DNA of 64,000 nucleotides. It comes from Streptomyces sp. NRRL B-1347. Lineage in GTDB: Bacteria; Actinomycetota; Actinomycetes; Streptomycetales; Streptomycetaceae. The DNA is taken from contig NZ_JOJM01000044.1 of assembly GCF_000720325.1 (NCBI RefSeq), positions 1 to 64,000 on the forward strand, in the 5' to 3' direction. A program made the position numbers and the translations under genes. Below are positions 21,958-30,832 of the stretch, piece after piece (the first letter of the stretch is position 1; each line of letters opens with the position of its first letter). The notes under the pieces were generated by a model. That model searched no databases, was not told the DNA's origin, and saw only the letters and a program-made list of their open reading frames with translations.

Positions 21958-22100
21958 ACCTCCAGGGCTTCCTGGGCGAGTTCGAGAACGAGTCGCCGCT
22001 GGGAGTCGATGAGGTCCGCCTCCGGAGGGGAGACCCCGAGGAATCCGGCGTCGAAGCGCTCGACCTCGTCGAGGAACTCACCCCAGCGGCAAGCCTCTTC
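21958..22100 (-). pseudogene. Ketosynthase fragment of a vanished PKS
   Basis: About 47 codons on the minus strand read RWGEFLDEVERFDAGFLGVS, then PPEADLIDSQRRLVLELAQE. This is the conserved KS stretch usually written [25 protein letters not shown]. The catalytic cysteine region is absent. It abuts the LuxR fragment in another frame. It cannot be part of a working gene, so it is a fossil of another PKS gene or of a rearrangement of this locus. Confidence 0.75.
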
Positions 22101-22480
22101 AGTGCCCTGAACACACTCGCCCGAGCCCGTCTCGGTGTCCGTGCCCGCGCCTTAGGTGTCGTTTCTTGCCCTCGGCATGGGACCACAGCGTTCGGCTACC
22201 GCATGCACGCCGACGGTGCGCGTGCCGCCGGCTCTGCACGTCAAGGGCGCATGCACTAAGGCGACCCCTAGAATCCGCCCGGCCCAATGTGCTTCGCGAG
22301 GTCTCGGCGTGCCCCGTGTTTTGGGAAACGACCAGATGTCGCGCCGAGGGTGAAACAGGTATTGCGCACACCCAGGACTTCCTCCTTAATAGGTTCGGCC
22401 AGCCCGAAGCGACGGGAGTTGCATGCCGGGATCTTGGATCGGCACAGGTGGCGATGGACTGGCCGGTTCGGACGAGACGG
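22101..22480. other. Gene-free stretch after the ketosynthase fragment
   Basis: About 380 bp in which I find no supported gene, strong hairpin or repeat. It is the promoter side of the small gene at 22492. Confidence 0.4.
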
Positions 22481-22491
22481 AGGAACGCTTA

Positions 22492-22803
22492 GTGAGCGCG
22501 GAACTCGTGGAAATCCGAAGAGTCTTGATGAAGCTGCGTGACAGCCTGCACGAGCTGCGGAACGGCCAGGGCGACTCTCCGTACGTGCGCAGGCTGATGA
22601 ATGATCTGGACCGTTTCGAGCTGAACATGGAGGACCTCAAATCGCGGGACCAGTTGGCCTCGATGAACGCCTCTGTGGCCACGTTGACGCAGATGGCCGT
22701 GGAGAACGTCGCCCGCGACGTCGTCCGCGTACAAGAGAGTTTCGACCACAACGTGTCCTGGCACGACGCTGACGACGAGGGGATAGGTGGTCACCGCCGC
22801 TGA
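22492..22803 (+). CDS. Small helical protein of unknown function
   Basis: This 103-residue protein has no family I recognise. It is charged and mostly helical, with heptad-like spacing in ELVEIRRVLMKLRDSLHELR at the N-terminus and a second helix around RRLMNDLDRFELNMEDLK, so it may form a coiled coil. There is no signal peptide, membrane segment or cysteine. I chose the GTG at 22492 because GGAGGA lies seven bases upstream; the frame is open to 22423, but without a better start. It stands alone between decayed genes and the PAS-LuxR gene and is convergent with the latter. Codon use is normal for the window, so it is probably a live gene. A regulatory or structural partner role is possible but unsupported. 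Confidence 0.65.
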   Translation: MSAELVEIRRVLMKLRDSLHELRNGQGDSPYVRRLMNDLDRFELNMEDLKSRDQLASMNASVATLTQMAVENVARDVVRVQESFDHNVSWHDADDEGIGGHRR

Positions 22804-22864
22804 GCGGCCGCCCGGCTCCGCGGCGGCCGCCGGGACCGACAGCCGGGCGGCCGCTCTTCGTCGG

Positions 22865-23548
22865 TCACTTCACGAAGTCGGGCAGCACGCGGGGCGGCCA
22901 GCTGCCGACCGTGAAGACGCCCATCGCGTAGGCGCGGGAGACCAGCGTGGCGCGGTTGGGCGCCTTGAATCGGCGCAGCATCAAACCCACGTGGTACTCG
23001 ACGCCCTGGCGGCTCAGATACAGGCGCGAGGCCAGCTGGATGGTCGATGCGCCGGTGGCGACCCCTTCCAGGATGCGGGCGTCGAGAGGAGTGAGAAGAG
23101 GCGTCGACTTCGCTGCCGGGGCGGCCTCGGGCAGGTCGTCGTCGGGGGTCATCAGGACGACGACACCTGAGAAGGCGTCCCCCTCACCCTGGATCGCTAT
23201 GCCTGTTATCTCGGCCGAGAAGACCCGGTCATCGCCGCGTTTCGCGACCACTTTCTCCACGAATCTTCCGCCATGGCCGTCCGAGAGATGGCTGAAATGC
23301 TTGGGCAGGACGTTGCGGGCGCTCGGGTGCAGTACGTCGTAGATGCTCTGTCCGCAGACCTCCTGTGAGGGACGTGCGACATGACGGAAGAAGTCGGAGT
23401 TCGCTGCTTCGATGTTGAGCTCGGCATCAAGACTTGCCATACAGGTGAAAGGGTGCGGCCCGGTTGTCCGACGATTTCGGTGAACAGTTTTCTGTGCGGG
23501 CAAGGGAAGACCGTCGGTCATGGTCGTTCGGTCGGTGTTCTGGGGCAT
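22865..23548 (-). CDS. PAS-LuxR transcriptional regulator (PimM family)
   Basis: This 227-residue regulator combines a PAS sensor (roughly 35-140, with DAELNIEAANSDFFRHV and YDVLHPSARNVLPKHF) and a C-terminal LuxR helix-turn-helix (about 155-215, LTPLDARILEGVATGASTIQ and LSRQGVEYHVGLMLRRF). This is the architecture of PimM, AmphRIV and NysRIV, positive regulators of polyene macrolide synthesis. It is likely the pathway activator of the PKS genes here. A half operator is seen upstream of the amine oxidase. I chose the ATG at 23548, which has GGGAGAGG five bases upstream, instead of a TTG ten codons earlier. Confidence 0.9.
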   Translation of the reverse strand: MPQNTDRTTMTDGLPLPAQKTVHRNRRTTGPHPFTCMASLDAELNIEAANSDFFRHVARPSQEVCGQSIYDVLHPSARNVLPKHFSHLSDGHGGRFVEKVVAKRGDDRVFSAEITGIAIQGEGDAFSGVVVLMTPDDDLPEAAPAAKSTPLLTPLDARILEGVATGASTIQLASRLYLSRQGVEYHVGLMLRRFKAPNRATLVSRAYAMGVFTVGSWPPRVLPDFVK

Positions 23549-24721
23549 GAAAACCTCTCCCGAGTGTCGGCTGAGCAATAGATCTGCAGCGGAGTCGGCG
23601 CTGCAAACCAGTCGAAGGATCGGATGCGCTATCTGTGTGCCGCTGGCGGTGATATCAGGGTTGGCTCACTTCGAGAGTCAACGGTTCATCTGACCCGCAG
23701 CGGAAAACTGCGATGCCCCTGTGGGGTGGGAGGCCACGCAGTGAATCCGCGTACTCGCCGGTGGGCGTCATCGGGTTGACCGGCACCGCGAGCGCGCTTG
23801 CTGCTCCCTGGCCCGGCTTCAGGCGCCGGCCAGAGCGGGCCGTCGGGGCGTGACAGACCGAGTGGCAAGTGGTGCCGCTTCGGCAGATCCACTCCCGCAT
23901 CGACGGCCGGGCCGCCCTGTCGCCGACATCTGCGCCGCCGTGGTGCCTGATCTCATGATCAGAAAGGTAGGTACCAGAATGAGCCGATACTAGAGATATA
24001 CGGTCAGAGTTGTTGCCCAAAAGGGCATGTCTTCCTGGTCGCAAGGGGTCGGGCTGACTCGTGGCAGCGGACCTCGAGGACGTGGACGGGGCGCGGCACG
24101 GAGCGGCGGCGGGCCAGGGCGTGGCCTTGCGGAGGAGACGGCCAGCAGAGCGGCACCGCACCCGCGGGCGTACTGCGTGTCGGTGCGGAACCGGCACGGG
24201 TCTCCGACCTCGACCAGCAGGTCCATGGCGGTGACTGTGCCGATGCGGCAGATCTCGGCGTGTGTGCGGCCCAGGGGGGACCCCAGTGTCCGGCAGCACG
24301 CGGCCGCCGGGCCACCGGCCGCCACGACCCGCCCGCCCTGCCGGGCGCCGAGGATGAGGACGAACGTGAAGGGGGTTCGGGGCGTGGCACGGCTGCGTTC
24401 CCTCATCGGGGAACAGATCACACGCGCGATGCGCCGGAGCCCCGAGGGGTGTGAGGAAGAGCAGCCACGAGGTGTGTGGCGGACAGTGGAGCGCAGTGCT
24501 GGGAGTGTTGAGCACGTCGGTCTCACAGACCGCGATGCCATCGCAGGCCACCACGCCGGTGAGGCGTTGCCGCACGCCAACGCCCATGGTGGAGTCCACC
24601 ACCCCGGCCAGGCGGGTTGGCGCCGCGCGTACGGCCGTTGGGCCACGACTGCGCGTCGTCCGCCTGCCCTAAGTCCTGCCTCGCGATGTCAACCATGGTC
24701 AAGGGACTCCGTTCTTAGCAT
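23549..24721. other. 1.2-kb gene-free stretch with decayed mobile DNA
   Basis: No intact gene is supported. The open frames on both strands lack recognisable proteins or ribosome sites. Within it lies an IS110-like transposase fragment (24131-24262). A small hairpin, TGCCC-AAAA-GGGCA, lies near 24012. The rest is probably eroded coding DNA between the polyketide locus and the chromosome. Confidence 0.5.
24131..24262 (-). mobile_element. IS110-family transposase fragment
   Basis: A 44-codon stretch on the minus strand reads IGTVTAMDLLVEVGDPCRF, then RTDTQYARGCGAALLAVSS. It matches the C-terminal transposase_20 region of IS110/IS116 elements, usually GVGPVTAxxLLAEIGDPxRF...ARxCGAAP. No N-terminal DEDD domain, ends or target repeats were found, so this is a relic. 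Confidence 0.5.
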
Positions 24722-25104
24722 CTAGTGTGCTGCTGCGTTGGACTGGTGGCAGGCGTGAGCGCTCTTGGCCCCTTGCAGCGCACGGCTCTGAGAGTCCTCC
24801 GTTTCGGACTCGTCCGCGTTCTCGCCACAGATAGGGCTACTGTTCACCTTCTGAACGGCCACGATGTCGGGGGCGGAGGCAAGGAGCAGCTCATCCTCCA
24901 GGTTTCCTCCCGGGTTCCGTGGCGCGTCCCAGGGGCGCTGTTCTGCAGGTTGAAGGCGGCTGCCGTGTAGTTCTGCACAGCGGCCGGGGTCGGCGGTCCC
25001 TGGGTGACCACAAGGTCTGCAGCGGCGTTGTGAGCACGGCCAGCGCCACGGCTCCCGCCAAGCCCTGCCGGCGGGGGCCCGGCGCGGGCGGTAGGGATGT
25101 TCAT
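24722..25104 (-). pseudogene. Frameshifted, truncated CdtB-like endonuclease/exonuclease/phosphatase
   Basis: The frame starts MNIPTARAG. A secretion signal (LAGAVALAVLTT) is then read in a second frame, and the first frame resumes with VQNYTAAAFNLQNSAPGTR. The match moves to yet another frame with LLLASAPDIVAVQKVNSSPI. These pieces in order match the N-terminus of secreted DNase-I-fold proteins (CdtB-like: signal, YTAATFNMQ, then DIVALQEA). The rest of the domain, with the catalytic histidines, is missing. At least two frameshifts and a truncation make it dead. Assignment rests on motif memory over about 90 residues. Confidence 0.5.
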
Positions 25105-25123
25105 GGTGCCGGATGGTAATAGC

Positions 25124-25156
25124 AGTTGTTCAACGGCCAATCAACAACTGTTGAAC
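25124..25156. promoter_or_regulatory. Nested inverted repeats, likely operator
   Basis: Two interleaved 7-bp inverted repeats share one AT-rich stretch: AGTTGTT (25124-25130) with AACAACT (25143-25149), and GTTCAAC (25128-25134) with GTTGAAC (25150-25156). It lies just upstream of the CdtB-like pseudogene start and looks like a dimeric repressor site. No cognate regulator is identified. Confidence 0.5.
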
Positions 25157-25370
25157 GAGCGCGGTCATGGGGCACCGTGGCCGACCGTCAGCCGAGCCCC
25201 ACCCGCACCGTCTTGTGCGGCTCCGGCCCGCCCTCCGTGCCCCATCGGTCCGCGAACGCCGCCACCAGGGCAAGCCCCCCGGCCCGACTCGTCGTCCGGC
25301 TCGGGCTTACTGGCTCTGACGCAAGCGGTTCATCATATGACGTTCAGCTTGCCGACTCTTTGGTGTGGTT

Positions 25371-25948
25371 ATGGAGGGGAGTCTGTCGAGGCCGTTGATC
25401 GTGCCGGACGAACTGTGGTCGCTCATCGAGCCGTTGCTGTCTGATCCTGCTCCGAAGCCGGTCGAAGACAGACCGCGGATACCGGACCGGCGAGCCTTGT
25501 GCGGGATCCTCTTCGTCCTGCACACAGGCATCCAATGAGAGTACGTGCCCCAGGAGTTGGGCTTCGGTTCGGGCATGACCTGCCCGCAGGGGCCCCAAAG
25601 CGGGCCCAGCCCGGTCGACCGCGCACGGCCGGGCAGGCAAGCGCCACCTCATCGCCGATGGGCAGGGCATCCCGCTCACCGTGTCGCTGAGCGGCGGAAA
25701 CCGCAACGACGTCACGCAACTCCCGCCCCTCCTTGGCAAGATCGCGCCCTGTCATCGCGGAGCGGGGCCAACCGCACGGCACCGGCCTGGGCATCTTCCG
25801 ATACCTCGCCGAGCCCGCGATCTCCTGGCTGCACGGCTTCCGTCGGCTGCGTATCCGCTGGGAACGACGCGACGACATCCACGAAGCCCTTCCTCGGCTT
25901 GGTGGCTTCACGGCCTTGCGGCTCACTGCTTCGCTTGGGCATCCATAG
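25371..25948 (+). mobile_element. Decayed IS5-family transposase
   Basis: The start (ATG at 25371) reads PLIVPDELWSLIEPLL and ALCGILFVLHTGIQ, then hits TGA where the family has tryptophan. It goes on EYVPQELGFGSGMTC, and then skips the middle to SGPSPVDRARPG. In shifting frames GQGIPLTVSLSGGNRNDVTQ and HGTGLGIFRYLAEPAISWLH follow, with WERRDDIHEAL near the end. This is an IS5-type DDE transposase with a premature stop, frameshifts and a central deletion that removes part of the catalytic core. Inverted terminal repeats could not be defined. Its right end runs into the 3' end of the BAHD gene. Confidence 0.8.
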
Positions 25949-27338
25949 AAGTCAGCGGAAATGCCTCGCCGGAGTCCGCGTAAGGGTGGAACCGGCCGAC
26001 CCAGGAGGGATCCTGAAGGGCGCGGACCTGGGCACGGGGCAGTGCCATATGCACATCGCGGGCGCCGTCCTGGTCGGCCGGGGTCGGCGCGATGTGCACG
26101 GTCCAGGGAACCACCATGGAGGTGAAGTCGTACCAGAAGGGGGTGCCTTGCCCGAAGTCGATGCTGTAGAAGGGCAGCTTCGACCAGTTGTTGATCGCGA
26201 TCGTGCTGTCGAACGAGTCCAGCGCCATCGTGGTCATGACACGCTTGAGGCGCCCCGCATCGCGTTCGGCACAGAGAAACGCCACTTCCTCGCGGATTCT
26301 CTCCTCTGTGTTCTCGGCATGAGCCGCGCGGACCGTCACGGCGACCTCGCCGAGCGGGCGGGAGCGCAGTTCGCCTGTGGTCATCCTGGGCCGGGTATTG
26401 GTGACGGCGTTGCCCCAGTAGTCATCCGGTACGGCTCCGCCGACGAACGAACGGAAGTCGGCGATGAGGCCGAGCCTTTCGTCGCTCGTGTCGGGGCGGT
26501 CACGTAATGCGCCGAGGACTTTCCAGAGATGGGCGGTCAGCGCGTCATTGGTCGACACCCACTGCTCCGTGCCGGCGAGGTCGGCCATCGCGGTGGCCTT
26601 GATGGTGGCCAGTTCAGCCGCCGTGAAGCGGGTGGTCACCGTCGTCACGCTGCCGAGGCTGCCCCGCAGGATGCGGCCGAGGAAGGCGGCCTTCCGGCCT
26701 CGCTCCATGACCGTGAGATGGGCGCCGCCCGTACCGGTGTCACCCGTGGCCGACGCGGCGAGCGCGTCGATGACTCCACGGTCGTGGCTGGGCTCGGAGG
26801 ACCCGAGGCCTCGGTGCTCGCGCGCCCAGCTCTCCAGGAAGCTCATATAGCTGGTCCCGTCGGCCACGGCGTGGTTCATCGTGAGGCCCAGAATGGAGCC
26901 GCCGCCCTGCATATGGGTGAGCTTCACCGTGAAAAGCGGCGTATCGCGGTCAACCACCCAGAACGGCATGGCGTGACTGAGATGACGCTCCAGCCCCTTC
27001 TTCGCCGTGCGGCGAGGCCCGTAGTCCGGCATGGGCACGGACGCGTGTGCCTCGACGAAGCGCACACCGGCGTCGTCGCAGAGCACGCTGAGACCGCCGT
27101 CGGGATCCCTTTTCATGCGGCCCGCAAGGATCGGGAAGTTGCGCAATGTCCTGCCGAGGGAGGCGCGGAGCGCCTCGCCGTCGAGTGTCTCCCGGTAGAA
27201 GAAGACACGTGGCGTGTAGACCGTGCCGATGAGCATGTCGTAGACGCTCAGCCGTATGCGGTCACCGCTCGCCTCTCCGGCACGTACGGCTAACGTTCGT
27301 TTGGCGCCGCTCGCGGTGGCGGATGCCGTCATACTCAC
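25923..27338 (-). CDS. BAHD-type (HXXXD) acyltransferase
   Basis: This 471-residue protein carries both hallmarks of the plant/fungal BAHD acyltransferase family: the catalytic HAVAD in MNHAVADGTSYMSFLESWA near 178, and DFGQG near 408, where the family has DFGWG. N-terminal RETLDGEALRASLGRTLRNF and LAGRM are also typical, and the length fits (about 430-470). Such enzymes move an acyl group from CoA to an alcohol or amine. They are uncommon in bacteria. The substrate is unknown. It could decorate the polyketide, but it lies beyond the IS relics and has no operon partner. The start is GTG 27338 or ATG 27332. The last codons overlap the degenerate transposase. Confidence 0.8.
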   Translation of the reverse strand: MSMTASATASGAKRTLAVRAGEASGDRIRLSVYDMLIGTVYTPRVFFYRETLDGEALRASLGRTLRNFPILAGRMKRDPDGGLSVLCDDAGVRFVEAHASVPMPDYGPRRTAKKGLERHLSHAMPFWVVDRDTPLFTVKLTHMQGGGSILGLTMNHAVADGTSYMSFLESWAREHRGLGSSEPSHDRGVIDALAASATGDTGTGGAHLTVMERGRKAAFLGRILRGSLGSVTTVTTRFTAAELATIKATAMADLAGTEQWVSTNDALTAHLWKVLGALRDRPDTSDERLGLIADFRSFVGGAVPDDYWGNAVTNTRPRMTTGELRSRPLGEVAVTVRAAHAENTEERIREEVAFLCAERDAGRLKRVMTTMALDSFDSTIAINNWSKLPFYSIDFGQGTPFWYDFTSMVVPWTVHIAPTPADQDGARDVHMALPRAQVRALQDPSWVGRFHPYADSGEAFPLTSMDAQAKQ

Positions 27339-27384
27339 ACGCTCTTTCGTCCGGACCGAACACGCTGTCGCGTCGACGCGTTGA

Positions 27385-27435
27385 CCCTAAACCCCCGATC
27401 GTGAGCGGCCTCAGGGAGTGGAACCGGGTTTAGGG
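27385..27435. promoter_or_regulatory. 10-bp inverted repeat upstream of the BAHD gene
   Basis: CCCTAAACCC (27385-27394) and GGGTTTAGGG (27426-27435) are perfect complements with a 31-base gap. The repeat lies about 50 bp upstream of the BAHD start, in a position fit for an operator. The 428-bp gap otherwise holds no supported gene. Confidence 0.4.
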
Positions 27436-27718
27436 AAACCCCCCACCTTCCGTCGAAGTCGATCTTTCCCGGGTGTCGTGGGCGTACTACGGGCCGTCCG
27501 GCGAAGCACGCGACGGAGCCGCACGTCGATGCGTCCGCGTACACCAAGAACTGGGCGCGGATCCCGCCGAGTGTGCTCGCCGCGCGAGCCAGAGTGCCGC
27601 TGCGCGGGGCGCGTTTGGTCCGTGACTGGTCCGGAAGCAGTGGTCAGGAGTGGGATTCCCGCGGGAGGAACTGGAATCCATCGAGCAAGACGGACTCGCT
27701 GATGATTGCGTCGTCGGT

Positions 27719-27754
27719 AGGCGCCTGACGGGCGAAAGTCCAGGTCAGGCGCCT
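27719..27754. terminator. Terminator hairpin after the aldehyde dehydrogenase
   Basis: AGGCGCCTGAC and GTCAGGCGCCT form a perfect 11-bp stem, 13 bp beyond the aldehyde dehydrogenase stop. A short T-run (CCTTTT) follows on the plus strand, so it may act in both directions. Confidence 0.75.
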
Positions 27755-27766
27755 CCTTTTGCGCGT

Positions 27767-29290
27767 CTAGAAGAAGCCGAGCTTCTTCGGCGAGTACGAC
27801 ACCAGGAGGTTCTTCGTCTGCTGGTAGTGCTCCAGCATCATCTTGTGCGTCTCGCGGCCGATGCCGGACTGCTTGTAGCCGCCGAAGGCGGCGTGCGCCG
27901 GGTAGGCGTGGTAGCAGTTCGTCCAGACACGGCCCGCCTGGATCGAACGCCCCGCGCGGTACGCGGTGTTGATGTCCCGCGTCCAGACGCCCGCGCCGAG
28001 CCCGTACAGGGTGTCGTTGGCGATTTTGATCGCGTCGTCGAAGTCGTTGAACGACGCCACCGAGACGACCGGGCCGAAGATCTCCTCCTGGAAGATGCGC
28101 ATCCGGTTGTCGCCCTCGAAGATCGTCGGCTGTACGTACCAGCCGCCGGCCAACTCGCCGTCGTACTCGATGCGCTGGCCACCGGTGAGGATCTTCGCGC
28201 CCTCCTGCTGCCCGATGTCCAGGTAGGAGAGGATCTTCTCCAGCTGGTCGTTGGAGGCCTGGGCGCCGATCATCGTGTCCGTGTCCAGCGGGTGGCCCGG
28301 CTTGATCAGCTCGGTGCGGGCGACCGCCGCTTCCAGGAACTCGCTGTAGTTCCCGCGCTGGACGAGCGCCCGCGAGGGACAGGTGCAGACCTCGCCCTGG
28401 TTGAGCGCGAACATCGTGAAGCCTTCGAGGGCCTTGTCGCGGAAGTCGTCGTCGGCCGCCCAGACGTCGTCGAAGAAGATGTTCGGGCTCTTGCCGCCCA
28501 GCTCCAACGTGACCGGCTTGATGTTCTCCGAGGCGTACTGCATGATCAGCCGCCCCGTCGTGGTCTCGCCGGTGAACGCGACCTTCGCCACGCGCGGGCT
28601 CGACGCCAGCGGCTTGCCCGCCTCCACGCCGAAGCCGTTGACGACGTTCACCACACCGGGCGGCAGCAGGTCGCTCACGAGGTTCAGCCACACGTGGATC
28701 GACGCCGGGGTCTGCTCGGCGGGCTTGAGCACCACGGCGTTCCCCGCGGCGAGCGCGGGCGCCAGCTTCCACGTCGCCATCAGGATCGGGAAGTTCCACG
28801 GAATGATCTGCGCCACCACACCGAGCGGCTCGTGGAAGTGGTACGCCACGGTGTCGTCGTCGACCTCGCTGAGCGTCCCCTCCTGCGCGCGGATCACCCC
28901 CGCGAAGTACCGGAAGTGATCGATGGCGAGCGGGATGTCCGCCGCCAGCGTCTCCCGTACCGGCTTGCCGTTCTCCCAGCTCTCCGCCACCGCCAACTGC
29001 TCGAGGTTGGCCTCCATGCGGTCCGCGATCTGCCGGAGGACGGCCGCGCGCTCACCTGCGGACGTACGCCCCCACGCGGGCGCGGCGGCGTGCGCCGCGT
29101 CCAGCGCCCGTTCCACGTCCTCGGCCGTACCCCGGGCGATCTCCGTGAACGGCTGCCCGTTGACCGGACTCGGGTTCTCGAAGTACTGCCCACGAGCCGG
29201 CGGCACGTACTCGCCCCCGATGAAGTGGTCGTACCTGGCCTGGTAGGACACGACTGCGCCCTCGGTACCGGGCGCCGCGTAACGGGCCAT
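27767..29290 (-). CDS. NAD-dependent aldehyde dehydrogenase (ExaC/AldA type)
   Basis: This 507-residue enzyme oxidises aldehydes, most likely acetaldehyde, to acids. The general base glutamate lies in [12 protein letters not shown] near 263 and the catalytic cysteine in [11 protein letters not shown] near 302. The cofactor region FTGETTTGR is near 240. The start [11 protein letters not shown] is preceded by GGGGAGG eight bases upstream; an ATG-like extension of seven codons is less likely. The gene for a GAF-domain regulator lies 147 bp upstream in the same direction, which is the usual pairing in Streptomyces and suggests direct control. It is a housekeeping-type gene unrelated to the biosynthetic loci. 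Confidence 0.95.
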   Translation of the reverse strand: MARYAAPGTEGAVVSYQARYDHFIGGEYVPPARGQYFENPSPVNGQPFTEIARGTAEDVERALDAAHAAAPAWGRTSAGERAAVLRQIADRMEANLEQLAVAESWENGKPVRETLAADIPLAIDHFRYFAGVIRAQEGTLSEVDDDTVAYHFHEPLGVVAQIIPWNFPILMATWKLAPALAAGNAVVLKPAEQTPASIHVWLNLVSDLLPPGVVNVVNGFGVEAGKPLASSPRVAKVAFTGETTTGRLIMQYASENIKPVTLELGGKSPNIFFDDVWAADDDFRDKALEGFTMFALNQGEVCTCPSRALVQRGNYSEFLEAAVARTELIKPGHPLDTDTMIGAQASNDQLEKILSYLDIGQQEGAKILTGGQRIEYDGELAGGWYVQPTIFEGDNRMRIFQEEIFGPVVSVASFNDFDDAIKIANDTLYGLGAGVWTRDINTAYRAGRSIQAGRVWTNCYHAYPAHAAFGGYKQSGIGRETHKMMLEHYQQTKNLLVSYSPKKLGFF

Positions 29291-29437
29291 CTTGACTGCC
29301 TCCCCGGACACGCTGCCCGCCGTTGGGCAGCTCTCGGCCGGGAGCGTACGGAGGGCGAGGTTGCAAGTACGTTGCGTGCGGGCGGGGCCGCGCGTACTTC
29401 GGCACGTGCACGGGTGTGCGCGTACGCAGGGACTGCC

Positions 29438-30715
29438 CTACGGTCGGGGCGAGCGGCCGCACCCGTCCGCCGTGAGCTCCTGGTCCAGGGCCCGGAGGCG
29501 GGCCACCACCGGTGCCGTCGGCCGCACCGCGGCAAGCGCCCGCCACACCTCCACGTCGTCCTCGCCCCACGGCGCGTGCGCCCAGTCCGACAGGAGGTCC
29601 GGGTCGCCACGGGCGATCAGCGCCGCCCGCATCTGGTCCGTGAGCCGCCGCCGCAACCGCACCACCGCGGGCGCCCGCGCCCCCGGCAGCAGCGGCCCCG
29701 AGTAGACGGAGAACGCCGCCGTCACCGCCCCGCAGCCGAGCCGCCGCTCCACCACGTCCACATCCGACGTGACCGGCACCGCGAGGCGGTACGGCCGCGA
29801 CCGCAGCACCTCGGGCCCGAGGACCTGCCGCAGCCGCGTCAGCTCCGCCCGCAACGTCACCGGCGTCACCGCCTCGTCCTCGTACAGCGCGCACAGCAGT
29901 TCGTCGCCGCTGAGGCCCTCCGGGTGCCGGGCCAGCAGCACCATGATCTCGCTGTGCCGTCGGCTCAGGCGTCGCTTGCGTCCCCCCACGAGCACCAAGG
30001 CCTCGTCCCGGCCGAGCGCCGTCAGCTCCAAGACGTCCGCGGGATCCGCCGCCGGTGCCAGCAGGGCCAGTTGGGACTCCGCCGCTCGTGCCACCGCCTG
30101 CACGAAGGCCAGGCTGTGCGGATGCGCCAGGCCGTCCCCGCCGGTCACGTCGACAGCCCCGAGCAGTCGCCCGGTACGCGGGTCGTGCACCGGCGCGGCC
30201 GCACACGTCCACGACTGGACCTCGCGGACGAAGTGCTCCGTGGCGAACACCTGCACCGGGCGGTCGACGGCCACGGCCGTCCCCGGCGCGTTGGTCCCCA
30301 TCGCCGACTCCGCCCAGCGCGCGCCCGGCACGAAGTTCATCCGCCCCGCCCGTGCCCGGGTCGTGGCGTGGCCCTCGACCCACAGCATCCTGCCGTGCGC
30401 GTCGCACACCGCCAGCAGGTGCTCGCCGTCCTTGGCGAAGCCCCCCATCAACTCCCGGAACAGCGGCATCACCCGCGACAGCGGATGCTCCGCCCGGTAA
30501 GCGCCCAGGTCCCCGGCCGTCAGCTCGACCGAGGCCCCGGTGTCCGCGGGGCTGACCCGGGCCCGCGCCGAACGCCGCCACGAGTCGGCCACCACGGAGC
30601 GCACCGGACGGGCGACGGTACCCGCCGTGGTGAACCGCTCATGGGCACGGCGCATCGTGCGCACCCGCTCGGCGGGGTCGGCGCCGGGCTCGAGGGCCAC
30701 CCATGGATCGGTCAA
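29438..30715 (-). CDS. GAF-domain transcriptional regulator (AcoR-like sensor part)
   Basis: This 425-residue protein has an N-terminal section (ERFTTAG to SVVADSWRRSARARVSP) typical of AcoR-like activators. A GAF domain follows at about 85-215, with WAESAMGTNAPGTAVAVDRP and FVREVQSWTCAAAPVHDP. There is no AAA+ sigma-54 module. Instead the C-terminal part (about 250-330) has a winged-helix look: LSRRHSEIMVLLARHPEGLS, then LRAELTRLRQVLG. It probably senses a small molecule such as an aldehyde or alcohol and controls the dehydrogenase just downstream. Regulatory target is inferred from adjacency. Confidence 0.85.
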   Translation of the reverse strand: MTDPWVALEPGADPAERVRTMRRAHERFTTAGTVARPVRSVVADSWRRSARARVSPADTGASVELTAGDLGAYRAEHPLSRVMPLFRELMGGFAKDGEHLLAVCDAHGRMLWVEGHATTRARAGRMNFVPGARWAESAMGTNAPGTAVAVDRPVQVFATEHFVREVQSWTCAAAPVHDPRTGRLLGAVDVTGGDGLAHPHSLAFVQAVARAAESQLALLAPAADPADVLELTALGRDEALVLVGGRKRRLSRRHSEIMVLLARHPEGLSGDELLCALYEDEAVTPVTLRAELTRLRQVLGPEVLRSRPYRLAVPVTSDVDVVERRLGCGAVTAAFSVYSGPLLPGARAPAVVRLRRRLTDQMRAALIARGDPDLLSDWAHAPWGEDDVEVWRALAAVRPTAPVVARLRALDQELTADGCGRSPRP

Positions 30716-30832
30716 GTCGGCCTCCCGGACGGCGGTGACGGCGATGGCAGCGGTGCGGTGCTGCCATCGTCACCCCGGGAACAGAAGCCGACAAGCGCCC
30801 GCGCACCCCCGCTGGCCGGTCTTCCCCGGCCG

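Noticed and set aside
23655..24646. Protein-coding gene(s) in the 23.6-24.7 kb stretch
   Set aside because: Frames on both strands lack ribosome sites, codon bias and homology apart from the short IS110-like piece.
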